Shown: positions 7,058-13,587 of the stretch, piece by piece
How the letters are laid out: the number at the start of each line of letters is the position of its first letter
Position numbering within the stretch: position 1 is the first letter of the stretch
Source: Nitrospinota bacterium
GTDB taxonomy: Bacteria; Nitrospirota; Nitrospiria; Nitrospirales; UBA8639
NCBI GenBank assembly: GCA_022561525.1
Contig: JADFRB010000003.1
Span: 1-16,807 of the forward strand
Length of the DNA stretch: 16,807 bases
Direction of reading: 5' to 3'
The notes under the pieces: model-generated
Database searches by the model: none
What the model saw: the letters and a program-made list of their open reading frames with translations, nothing else
What the model was told of the DNA's origin: nothing
Program-made: the position numbers and the translations under genes

Positions 7058-7672
7058 TCAGCTGGCTAAGGCCAAATCACTCATTTCGTCAGGGAGGGAT
7101 GTTTCAATAAACGCGGCTTTGAGGTTCGGGACTTGCGCCGCCGCATGCCAGAGGGCCTCGGTCTGATGCGTATCACCGCTCAAGACCCATGCCACATGCT
7201 GATCCCGGATGATCAATCCTACGGTAGGGACGAGATGGTTGACCGAAATCGGCGTCAATCGTACGTCGCCCAATTGACTTTCTTGCCCTTCGTGAAGGAC
7301 CTCGGTTCGAAGAATAGGGTGTTCTGTGTCGGGTAATGCAAAGAAGTCCGGAAAGATCACATCATTAAAAATATGCGCCTTGAGATCTCCGAGGACCTGT
7401 GGAATGCTGGCGACCGTAATCGGATTGGTGGTGCAACTAATGAGATTGTCAGCTAAGGAGGGGAGTTCTTTGAGATGATCAATATGGGCATGTGTAAGGA
7501 CGATATGCCGAATCCGTTTCTGGGATTCCAAATTTAACGCGGAAGAAACTGTGCCCGCGTCAATCATCAACGAATCATTGACAAGGAAGCCGATGCTCCG
7601 GCAACAGTGTTCTTGACCCCCCTCATGGGTGAGGGAGTCTGATCCGTGGCATCCGAGGATTTTTATGTTCAT
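7058..7672 (-). CDS. Metallo-beta-lactamase-fold, class-II cNMP phosphodiesterase-like protein, prematurely stopped
   Basis: The 204 codons up to the stop form most of a metallo-beta-lactamase fold hydrolase. The HxHxDH metal motif is HAHIDH at 61-66. Further probable metal ligands are H146 (in NHLVPTVG) and D167 (SGDT), and a conserved IETS is at 189-192. The overall pattern (MNIKILGCHGSD start, HLVPTVGLII) resembles proteins annotated as class-II 3',5'-cyclic-nucleotide phosphodiesterases. An in-frame TGA follows ALAS. The next 58 codons encode the rest of the domain, so the intact gene would be 6881-7672 (263 residues). As written, the protein lacks its last strand/helix and one metal-site histidine and is probably inactive. 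AAGGA lies upstream of the ATG at a long 11-12-nt spacing. Divergent from the Mrp gene. Confidence 0.85.
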   Translation of the reverse strand: MNIKILGCHGSDSLTHEGGQEHCCRSIGFLVNDSLMIDAGTVSSALNLESQKRIRHIVLTHAHIDHLKELPSLADNLISCTTNPITVASIPQVLGDLKAHIFNDVIFPDFFALPDTEHPILRTEVLHEGQESQLGDVRLTPISVNHLVPTVGLIIRDQHVAWVLSGDTHQTEALWHAAAQVPNLKAAFIETSLPDEMSDLALAS

Positions 7673-7849
7673 GGATAATCCATTCCTTTTGAGGCCTGGT
7701 GTTGTAATAGTAATCCTCGCATGAAACTAGGTGTTCGTCACTCATGGGCAGTGATCTTTGTCACAGTAAAGAGAAGAAGTGCTTTTGCGAGGAATACAGA
7801 TCCTACGAGAGATGCCTACCTTTTTATTCCCACAGTCTTTTTGGGGTTT

Positions 7850-7871
7850 CCTTCGACAGGCTCAGGACAGG
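7850..7871. repeat. Short dispersed-repeat motif CCTTCGACAGGCTCAGGACAGG
   Basis: This 22-mer belongs to a CTTCGACA(A/G)GCTCAGG-type motif that I recall as recurring in intergenic regions of many bacterial genomes. A related word, CCCTTCGGAAAGACTCAGGG, occurs inside repeat copy A (about 5816-5834). Nearby AGGACA and TGTCCT could form a weak hairpin. Only one good copy is present here, so calling it a repeat relies on outside knowledge. Confidence 0.45.
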
Positions 7872-8000
7872 TTTTGAATAGGTCCTTGTCCTCCTGAAAA
7901 TTGTGCGGTTTGGGCAGTTGTCGCTAATTTGAAATTTTTTTGAATTATCGATACTCGTTTGGTCACGGAATTTGTGTTCGGCAACCAAATTTCTTCTTGT

Positions 8001-8030
8001 TTGACGCCCTGAAAAAACCTGTGGTATCGT
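8001..8030 (+). promoter_or_regulatory. Candidate promoter for the Mrp-like ATPase operon
   Basis: TTGACG (8001-8006; 5 of 6 to the -35 consensus) is followed by TATCGT (8025-8030; 4 of 6) with an 18-nt spacer. The leader to the ATG at 8083 would be about 45 nt. The region upstream is AT-rich, as expected of a promoter. The -10 is mediocre. Confidence 0.4.
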
Positions 8031-8082
8031 GATTTTTCTGTTCTAGACCGTTGAAAAATCAGCTGAAATTGCGAGCTAGACT

Positions 8083-8997
8083 ATGGGAAAAGACTTAAAA
8101 GAAATCCTAGGGAAACTAAAGTATACCGACGATGCGAAGGTGATCCAACAACTCACCGCGCATACCAAGCACGTGCATGATCGCATGTCAGGCATCAAGC
8201 ACAAGCTCGTCATCATGAGTGGCAAGGGCGGGGTTGGCAAGAGCATGACCACGGTCAATTTGGCTTTGGCCTTGGCTCGACAGGGTAAAAAAGTAGGGAT
8301 TATTGATGTTGATCTGAACGGACCTTGCATTCCACAGATGATGGGGATTCATGGAAAAGGCCTTGAAATTACCCCGGAAGGCGCGCGACCACCGGAAGGC
8401 CCCTATGGCATAAAAGTGGCGTCCATGGATTTCCTGCTCAGTGAAGCGGCACCTGTTCGGTGGAAAGGGCCCATGGATTTGAGTCCGGTCTGGTTGGGGC
8501 TCATGGAAATGAATGTCATTCGTGAGTTCCTCGCGGATATCATGTGGGGAGAGCTGGACTTTCTCCTGGCGGATCTTCCTCCAGGAGCGGCGGCTGATAA
8601 ACCGCCGGTCATTGCCGGCTTCCTTCCGGATCTGGCCGGAGCCGTGGTGGTCACCACGCCATCGGAAGTGGCGTCGAATGTCGTACAAAAATCGATTGGC
8701 TACGCCATCGAACTCGGCATTCACGTCCTGGGCATTATTGAAAACATGAGCTATTACCGATGCCCTTCCTGTGGTGAAGAGAACGAATTATTCGAAGGCA
8801 ACACAGAAGGCATGTGCGAAGCGTTAAACCTGCCTTTGCTTGGCCGCATTCCCTTCGATCGCGATTTTGCCAAAACCTTTGATAAAGGCATCCCGTTGTT
8901 GGACGATCAACATCCGACCATTCAGCGTTATCAAGATATTGTTGGACGAATCCAATCATTATTGGATTACAAAAAAATCTTGGCCGAGAAATTATAA
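8083..8997 (+). CDS. Mrp/NBP35-family P-loop ATPase (Fe-S cluster carrier type)
   Basis: A 304-residue member of the Mrp/NBP35/ApbC group, which binds and transfers Fe-S clusters in the cytoplasm. The deviant Walker A MSGKGGVGKS is at 45-54 and the switch I aspartates are in IIDVDLNGP (74-81). DFLLADLPPGAA at 159-170 corresponds to Walker B and switch II. The cluster-binding CPSC (C227, C230) follows NMSYYR. It lacks the N-terminal MIP18/DUF59 domain of E. coli Mrp and has instead about 38 residues (KEILGKLKYTDDAKVIQQL) resembling neither DUF59 nor a cysteine-rich NBP35 N-terminus. It stops with in-frame tandem stops TAA TGA. The next gene begins 54 nt downstream and both appear to share one terminator. 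The physiological client is unknown; the PCP_red neighbour hints at a tetrapyrrole- or Fe-S-reductase-related target. Confidence 0.9.
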   Translation: MGKDLKEILGKLKYTDDAKVIQQLTAHTKHVHDRMSGIKHKLVIMSGKGGVGKSMTTVNLALALARQGKKVGIIDVDLNGPCIPQMMGIHGKGLEITPEGARPPEGPYGIKVASMDFLLSEAAPVRWKGPMDLSPVWLGLMEMNVIREFLADIMWGELDFLLADLPPGAAADKPPVIAGFLPDLAGAVVVTTPSEVASNVVQKSIGYAIELGIHVLGIIENMSYYRCPSCGEENELFEGNTEGMCEALNLPLLGRIPFDRDFAKTFDKGIPLLDDQHPTIQRYQDIVGRIQSLLDYKKILAEKL

Positions 8998-9051
8998 TGA
9001 GTGATGTTACCCGAGCTTCTCTCAATTCCAACTCTCCCGTGTGAGGACGTT

Positions 9052-9795
9052 ATGAAATTTGTCTGCTTAAATTGCGAAACCTATATGAATTTCGAAAAGG
9101 TTGAAAAGCCTGCTGAAGGGACACTCGGTGTGTTTTTCGCCTGCCCATCCTGTGATGCCAAAGTGTCGATGGTGACCAATCCAGGGGAAACCCAAATGGT
9201 CAGTACTCTTGGGGTACAACTCGGCGGGCGCACCGTCGATGCGATACCTCTGGAAATGACGCGGGGGACCTTAAAAGAGGAAGTGAGTGCCCCGTCAGAC
9301 TCAGGGTCCATGGCTGCCTATCTCAATGACAAAATCCAAGCGGGGGAAAGTTCAGCACCGGCTGGAGCAACTACCGCGAAGGAAGGCGAAGGCGGATGTC
9401 CCTTTTCCGCGGTGGTTGCGCAGATGGGATTGACCACCGGCGGCACCTCAACCGGAACTCAACAATCCGACCTTCAGTGGACCCCGGATGCGCAAGAGCG
9501 TTTAGGCAAGCTCCCCTCCTTTGTCCAGCCCATGGTCAAAGGGAGTGTCGAAACCTATGCGAGAAAGAATAGCTATACCACTGTGACGCTCCAAGTCATG
9601 GATGATTCGAAGAATAGTGCATCGGATGGGATGAATTGGTCTCCTGAGGCCGAAGAGCGGCTGAAAAATATTCCGGACTTCATTCAACCCATGGCCCGCA
9701 AAGAAATTGAGCGCATAGCCAAAGAGCGCGGCGAGACAACCATCTCTGCTGAACTCATGGACGAAGCCAAAGACAAGTTTATGAAGTTTATGTAA
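9052..9795 (+). CDS. Zinc-ribbon protein with two PCP_red-like repeats
   Basis: A 247-residue protein. Residues 1-40 form a ribbon with CLNC (C5, C8) and CPSC (C31, C34), which could bind zinc or a cluster. A variable, low-complexity middle follows (about 75-140, with GGCPF at 114-118). It ends in two tandem copies of a ~46-residue module beginning WTPDAQERLGKLPSFVQP (143) and WSPEAEERLKNIPDFIQP (196). The module resembles the PCP_red domain (recalled as PF08369), found at the C-terminus of the light-independent protochlorophyllide reductase subunit ChlB/BchB. I chose the ATG at 9052 because GAGGA (9043-9047) lies 4 nt upstream and the ribbon starts there; a GTG at 9001 or ATG at 9004 would add a non-conserved-looking extension. 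It probably works with the upstream Mrp-like ATPase. Its reaction, if any, is unknown. Confidence 0.82.
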   Translation: MKFVCLNCETYMNFEKVEKPAEGTLGVFFACPSCDAKVSMVTNPGETQMVSTLGVQLGGRTVDAIPLEMTRGTLKEEVSAPSDSGSMAAYLNDKIQAGESSAPAGATTAKEGEGGCPFSAVVAQMGLTTGGTSTGTQQSDLQWTPDAQERLGKLPSFVQPMVKGSVETYARKNSYTTVTLQVMDDSKNSASDGMNWSPEAEERLKNIPDFIQPMARKEIERIAKERGETTISAELMDEAKDKFMKFM

Positions 9796-9814
9796 CGCTG
9801 ATTCAATAGATCCT

Positions 9815-9847
9815 AAAAAGGCGGCCCACTGGGGCCGCCTTTTTTTT
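9815..9847 (+). terminator. Intrinsic terminator after the PCP_red-like gene
   Basis: A 9-bp G+C-rich stem AGGCGGCCC / GGGCCGCCT (9819-9827 with 9832-9840) with the 4-nt loop ACTG is followed by eight T (9840-9847). Four A before the stem (9815-9818) can pair with the T-run, so it could also work on the minus strand. It closes the Mrp/PCP_red transcription unit 20 nt after the stop codon. Confidence 0.93.
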
Positions 9848-10011
9848 GCGCGAGATCGATTTCTGAATGAAACATTATATGCGGGGTTTCCGCTAACAAC
9901 TGCGGAAATAATACGAAATGGATGAAAGATCTTGTGTCGAAGTTCGAGAAAATCTTTATTTGAAAGTGGTTAGAGATGAGAAATCCAGGGGGACGGAAGG
10001 GAATCGATTTC

Positions 10012-11058
10012 TTATTCGCACCAAGTGCCCGGTTGACAGGTCGCAGTAGTTGGTGGAGAAGAAACGGCAGAAGCAGAAACCGGTTTGGTTGTAGTTGAGG
10101 CCTCACACCAATCCCCCAAAGTGCATTCGGCCAGGGATGGCTGAGATGGGTTGGGGATCCTTGCCCCTGCCCTGTATTGAGAAGGATTTGCCAGCATCCC
10201 AGAGGATCCAATCGGGGCAGATTGATTCAGCGGAAGAAAGCTGGTCGTGAGAAGATTGGTGTTCAACGTGCCTAAGTTTTGCGCGACCACGAGATCGGGA
10301 TGTTCCTCTTGAAGTTTCGCCAACATTTTTAAGCCAGCATCTCGTAATTTGTGACGGGGATGTTCACGAACTAAGGCGACCAGCCAGTCCCGTGACCAAT
10401 CGGGGGCGCCTAAATCCTTATAGGTTTTGGCCAATTCATATTTGGCTTTCGCCGCCGCTTCCAAGTGGGGATAGGACTCAATCACCATTTTGTATCGTTT
10501 GGCTGCCGCGAGATAGGCTTCCTTTTTATAATAAAATTCCGCCACAAACAGATGGTGTTGGGCCAAGAGGTCTTCGCATTCGCCAATCTTGTTTCTGGCT
10601 TCGGCTTCATACCGACTGGCTGGGTGGTCCTGCATCAGTTGGATGAACTCTTCGCGAGCTTTTTTAATAGGGCTGACATCGCGATCAATTGTTTGAATCA
10701 TTTTAAAATGGCTGAGGGCTAGTCGATACTGCGCGTAGGGTGCCAGCACATGGTTGCGATGAAGATCTAAAAAGTGTTGATATTCGACGATGGCTTCGGC
10801 ATAGCCCTCTTTGTCATGGAAGGATTCGGCCCTCTTCATAATGACGTTGGGGTCGTAGTTCATTTCAATGGTATCCCCCACAAAGATCTGTTCGTCCGTC
10901 CCACTGAGCGGAGCGTTTGTGGAGGCGGATTCCTTGTCCGGCGTGCTTGAGCAACCACTAAGTAAAAGTGCTGCGACAAACATAGCGCCGACCGCTATGG
11001 ATAAAGTTTTTGCAGGGATTGTCATAACTTTAAAACGAAAGAACATCCTCCAGTTCAC
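10012..11058 (-). CDS. BamD-like outer-membrane assembly lipoprotein with Cys-Trp-Cys tail
   Basis: A predicted lipoprotein: signal segment, then lipobox LLSGC with lipidated C36 (numbered from the GTG at 11058) followed by Ser, so outer-membrane sorting is expected. Residues about 70-260 are helical repeats of BamD/YfiO type (AEAIVEYQHFLDLHRNH, PYAQYRLALSHFKMI, SRYEAEARNKIGECEDLLA, YYKKEAYLAAAKRYKMVIES). These resemble the TPR scaffold of the BAM complex, which inserts outer-membrane proteins. After about residue 260 comes a Ser/Thr/Pro-rich extension ending in two copies of C-x2-G-x-W-C-E (312-319 and 341-348), which ordinary BamD lacks as far as I recall. The start is uncertain: GTG 11058, ATG 11046 (GGAGG abuts it) and ATG 11025 (MTIPAKTLSI, a classic signal start) are all possible. 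Divergent from fabH. Confidence 0.82.
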   Translation of the reverse strand: MNWRMFFRFKVMTIPAKTLSIAVGAMFVAALLLSGCSSTPDKESASTNAPLSGTDEQIFVGDTIEMNYDPNVIMKRAESFHDKEGYAEAIVEYQHFLDLHRNHVLAPYAQYRLALSHFKMIQTIDRDVSPIKKAREEFIQLMQDHPASRYEAEARNKIGECEDLLAQHHLFVAEFYYKKEAYLAAAKRYKMVIESYPHLEAAAKAKYELAKTYKDLGAPDWSRDWLVALVREHPRHKLRDAGLKMLAKLQEEHPDLVVAQNLGTLNTNLLTTSFLPLNQSAPIGSSGMLANPSQYRAGARIPNPSQPSLAECTLGDWCEASTTTKPVSASAVSSPPTTATCQPGTWCE

Positions 11059-11136
11059 AACCCTTCAAGACTATCATAAATACGTACTTTCACGCAAGAT
11101 TTCTTCCGGTTATGTTTCCTTGATGCTGATGTGATA

Positions 11137-11164
11137 TTCACAAGGCACCTACCCCTTTTATAAT
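11137..11164 (+). promoter_or_regulatory. Strong sigma-70-type promoter for fabH
   Basis: TTCACA (11137-11142; 5 of 6) and a perfect TATAAT (11159-11164) are 16 nt apart. The predicted start of transcription is near 11171, giving a leader of about 13 nt. That leader still includes the GAGGG ribosome-binding sequence (11173-11177) before the GTG at 11184. Confidence 0.65.
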
Positions 11165-11183
11165 GTGAAGATGAGGGTTTTTC

Positions 11184-12197
11184 GTGACACGCAAGGTTTT
11201 CAGTCGAATCGTCGGTACGGGATCCTATTTGCCAGAGCGTCTCGTTAGTAATAAGGATGTAGCTTCGTATTTTGGTTTGCCTGTTGAAGACGTGTTTCGC
11301 GTGACAGGCATTAAAAGCCGCCATTGGTGTTATCCGGACCAGACGTGTTCTGATTTGGCGGAACAGGCTGCACGTGAAGCATTGAAGGCTGCAGGCCAAT
11401 CCATTGAATCTGTGGATGCTATTTTTGTATCCACCACATCACCCGATACGATCTTTCCGTCAACCGCGTGCTATCTTCAGCAAAAGTTACAAGCCAAACA
11501 TGTCGCGGCGTTTGACTTGGCTGCTTCGTGCACGGGGTTTATCTATGGGCTGTCGATAGCTGATGCGTTCATTCGATCTGGACAATATCAGTGTTGTCTG
11601 GTTGTAGCAGCAGAAGTGAAATCCCGATATCTTGATGCGACACAAAAAGCCAGTGCTATGCTGTTTGGCGACGGGGCAGGAGCGGCTGTGGTGAGGAGAG
11701 AAGAGAGCGTGGAGACCGCGGACCCAAATATGAGGCATGGCATTTTAGGAGTCCGATTGTATTCGGACGGAGCTTGCCACGGTCTGATCACGGTGCCAGC
11801 CGGGGGCTCTAAATTGCCGGCGACTGCCGACACGGTTCGGAATCATCTTCATGCCATTAAGCTGGAGGGCAGCCCGGTTTTTCGAATAGGGGTCAAACGG
11901 TTGAGTGTAGCCATTGAAGACATGCTTCGGGAGTTTGCCATCACGGTCGCGGACCTGAAACAGGTGATTGCCCATCAAGCGAACGGACGGATGCTTCGAG
12001 CTATCGCCAAACGGGCACACCTCGGTCCAGACCAAATGTTTTCCATGATTGAACAGGCAGGGAATACCTCATCCGCTTCCTTGCCCGTTGCCTTGGACGT
12101 GGCTTTCCGTCAAAAGAAGTTTGATTCGGGAGACCTTATCCTCCTGGGCGCATTTGGTGGAGGGTTGACCTGGGGCACAGCGTTGATTCGCTGGTGA
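11184..12197 (+). CDS. fabH: 3-oxoacyl-ACP synthase III
   Basis: Condenses an acyl-CoA primer (usually acetyl-CoA) with malonyl-ACP to start fatty-acid chains. The 337-residue protein has the full Cys-His-Asn triad: C116 in AASCTGF, H264 in IAHQAN and N294 in GNTSSASLPVAL. The FGDGAGAAVV motif (161-170) and C-terminal LGAFGGGLTWGTALIRW are typical. It starts with GTG; GAGGG lies 6 nt upstream, and the protein then opens TRKVFSRIVGTGSYLPE as the family does. It stands alone here, without plsX, fabD or acpP neighbours, behind its own promoter. Repeat copy B begins 3 nt after its TGA. Related KASIII-like enzymes of secondary metabolism share the triad, so primer specificity cannot be read from the sequence. 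Confidence 0.93.
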   Translation: MTRKVFSRIVGTGSYLPERLVSNKDVASYFGLPVEDVFRVTGIKSRHWCYPDQTCSDLAEQAAREALKAAGQSIESVDAIFVSTTSPDTIFPSTACYLQQKLQAKHVAAFDLAASCTGFIYGLSIADAFIRSGQYQCCLVVAAEVKSRYLDATQKASAMLFGDGAGAAVVRREESVETADPNMRHGILGVRLYSDGACHGLITVPAGGSKLPATADTVRNHLHAIKLEGSPVFRIGVKRLSVAIEDMLREFAITVADLKQVIAHQANGRMLRAIAKRAHLGPDQMFSMIEQAGNTSSASLPVALDVAFRQKKFDSGDLILLGAFGGGLTWGTALIRW

Positions 12198-12200
12198 GAG

Positions 12201-12320
12201 GGAATGTTGAAAAAGGGCGTCAGCGGCGTTCTCGGCCCTTTGTCGTGCTCACGTACTATGAGTACGCTCCGCGCGCCAAAGCGCCTGCGGCCTTGCTGAG
12301 CGCACCTTTTTGAACATCCC
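12201..12320. repeat. Nested inverted-repeat element, copy B (120 bp)
   Basis: It starts with GGAATGTTGAAAAAGG (12201-12216) and ends with CCTTTTTGAACATCCC (about 12305-12320), its near reverse complement. The core CAGCGGCGTTCTCG, GTGCTCACGTACTATGAGTACGCTCCGCGCG and GCGGCCTTGCTG matches copy A at 5731-5808 with few changes, including the palindrome CGTACT-ATG-AGTACG. It lies directly after the fabH stop and could act as a transcript-end hairpin. It lacks the extra inner segments of copy A. Confidence 0.85.
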
Positions 12321-12408
12321 CTCTTGCTTTTGGCGGTTCATAGAACCAGTTGACGAAATAGCGGGTCCTGGCCTAAGGTTGCTCGTCTTTTCTTGGGTGG
12401 TTACTTAA

Positions 12409-12427
12409 GTACCAACATTGGTACAAT
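12409..12427 (+). promoter_or_regulatory. Operator-like palindrome overlapping a -10 box upstream of ispH
   Basis: GTACCAA-CA-TTGGTAC (12409-12424) is a perfect palindrome with 7-bp arms. Its right end overlaps TACAAT (12422-12427; 5 of 6 to the -10 consensus), 24 nt before the ispH Shine-Dalgarno sequence. No good -35 box is seen at the usual distance, which would fit an activator-dependent promoter, or the -10 may be chance. The overlap of dyad and -10 suggests a regulator binding site. The regulator is unknown. Confidence 0.5.
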
Positions 12428-12462
12428 CCCAACTTCGTCAAAGTTTTTGTAAGGAGGATTAA

Positions 12463-13401
12463 GTGAAAAAAATATATTTAGGCAATCCGCGTGGATTTTG
12501 TGCGGGCGTTGACCGGGCCATCGAAATCGTCGAACTGTCGTTGAAACGGTATGGGGCTCCGATTTATGTACGACATGAAATCGTGCACAGTCGGCATGTA
12601 GTCGATTCGTTGCGTGAACGAGGGGCTGTCTTTGTGGAGGAACTGGATAAAGTTCCAGATGGCGCATTAGTGATCTTTAGCGCCCATGGAGTGGCAAAAG
12701 AGGTGTGGCAAGACGCGAAGCGTCGAAACTTAAAAGTGATCGATGCGACCTGCCCGCTCGTGATAAAAGTCCACAATGAGGTGAACCGCGACCACACCAA
12801 TGATTATGAACTGATTCTCATTGGCCATGCAGGCCATCCCGAGGTGGTCGGTACGCTTGGGCAAATTCAGGATAAATTCCATCTCGTGTCTTCTGTCGAA
12901 GATGTGGAAAATCTCCATGTGGAGAGTGCCGACCATCTGTCCTATGTCACCCAAACCACGCTGAGTGTTGATGAATGCCGGGAAATTGTAGAAGCCTTAC
13001 ATCGTCGATTTCCCGGGATTAAAGGACCTCACCAAGAAGATATCTGCTATGCCACGCAAAATCGCCAAAACGTCATTAAAGAGTTGGCGAAGTTTGTGGA
13101 TCTTATTCTCGTCATTGGTTCTCCGAATAGCTCCAATTCCAACCGCCTTCGGGAATTGGCAGAGAGCTTTGCCATCCCATCCTATCTGATCGATTCCTAT
13201 AAGGACATTCAACATGAATGGCTCAAGGGGGTTGAGGCCATCGGGATTACGGCTGGGGCTTCGGCTCCTGAAATTCTGGTGACTGAGGCCGTCTCCTATC
13301 TCAAAGGGCTTGGAGCATCGGAAGTGGAGGAGCTAACGGTTGTGGAGGAGGATGTTGAATTTCTTCTTCCAAAAGAATTAATTATGCCTGGCCATAAATA
13401 A
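12463..13401 (+). CDS. ispH: 4-hydroxy-3-methylbut-2-enyl diphosphate reductase
   Basis: The last enzyme of the MEP (non-mevalonate) pathway: it reduces HMBPP to IPP and DMAPP with a [4Fe-4S] cluster. The three cluster cysteines are C13 (NPRGFCAG), C97 (DATCPLV) and C195 (DICYATQNRQ). The substrate-pocket histidines are H42 (IVHS), H75 (SAHG) and H125 (GHAGHPEV), with the catalytic glutamate E127. SPNSSNSNRL at 220-229 and TAGASAPE near 265-272 are also typical. Its 312 residues match the usual length. The GTG start is set by AAGGAGG (12451-12457) 5 nt upstream. No other MEP gene is nearby. An operator-like palindrome lies upstream. Confidence 0.97.
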   Translation: MKKIYLGNPRGFCAGVDRAIEIVELSLKRYGAPIYVRHEIVHSRHVVDSLRERGAVFVEELDKVPDGALVIFSAHGVAKEVWQDAKRRNLKVIDATCPLVIKVHNEVNRDHTNDYELILIGHAGHPEVVGTLGQIQDKFHLVSSVEDVENLHVESADHLSYVTQTTLSVDECREIVEALHRRFPGIKGPHQEDICYATQNRQNVIKELAKFVDLILVIGSPNSSNSNRLRELAESFAIPSYLIDSYKDIQHEWLKGVEAIGITAGASAPEILVTEAVSYLKGLGASEVEELTVVEEDVEFLLPKELIMPGHK

Positions 13402-13422
13402 GAAGTCTCTGCTTTTGAGAAG

Positions 13423-13431
13423 TTATCCACA
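13423..13431 (+). promoter_or_regulatory. Consensus DnaA box
   Basis: TTATCCACA at 13423-13431 is a perfect match to the high-affinity DnaA box. It is followed by AT-rich DNA. I find no second consensus box in the window, so this is a single site between ispH and smc and not evidence of an origin. It could give DnaA-linked control of smc, or be chance. Confidence 0.5.
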
Positions 13432-13450
13432 GCTCGTTTAAAATTTTAAA

Positions 13451-13531
13451 AACCACAATATTTTGAATGTATAGAGTGGTCGAACCACAATATTTAGTGT
13501 TCTACCTTTGATTTTTTTATTACGCTGTGGT
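13451..13531. repeat. Direct repeats and ACCAC/GTGGT motifs upstream of smc
   Basis: AACCACAATATTT occurs twice, at 13451-13463 and 13483-13495, 32 bp apart start to start (about three helical turns). The second copy overlaps a small palindrome GTGGT-CGA-ACCAC (13476-13488). A further GTGGT lies at 13527-13531. Four ACCAC/GTGGT words within 80 bp suggest a binding array for a regulator of smc. A weak promoter TTGATT (13508-13513), 17 nt, TACATC (13531-13536) could lie among them. All inference. Confidence 0.45.
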
Positions 13532-13587
13532 ACATCAAACAGACTAAATTCTTCTGTTTTTACCCTTCAAAAAGGCTGACGGGTTTT

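Larger units (their letters stand above)
7673..8082. other. 410-nt divergent intergenic region
   Basis: No convincing gene is seen between the two divergent starts. It contains the short motif CCTTCGACAGGCTCAGGACAGG (7850-7871), AT-rich DNA (about 7915-7995) and a candidate promoter for the Mrp gene (8001-8030). The left part presumably holds the promoter of the minus-strand hydrolase gene, but I could not assign hexamers. Confidence 0.5.

Noticed and set aside
7058..7060. TGA as a selenocysteine codon
   Set aside because: Intact family members are not known to me to carry Cys or Sec here, no obvious SECIS hairpin follows, and no selenocysteine machinery is in the window. A point mutation or error is simpler.
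6767..7069. Plus-strand ORF of 100 codons
   Set aside because: It is the antisense shadow of the C-terminal tail of the interrupted metallo-beta-lactamase-fold gene, whose translation matches the family; the plus-strand product has no recognisable features.
8188..8724. 178-codon minus-strand ORF over the Mrp-like gene
   Set aside because: Antisense shadow of the ATPase; Arg/His/Phe-rich product with no domain pattern.
9001..9051. Upstream GTG/ATG start of the PCP_red-like gene
   Set aside because: No ribosome-binding site is evident there, whereas GAGGA lies 4 nt before the ATG at 9052, where the cysteine ribbon begins.
13402..13587. Replication origin
   Set aside because: Only one DnaA box, no box cluster and no dnaA/dnaN neighbours, so an origin cannot be supported.
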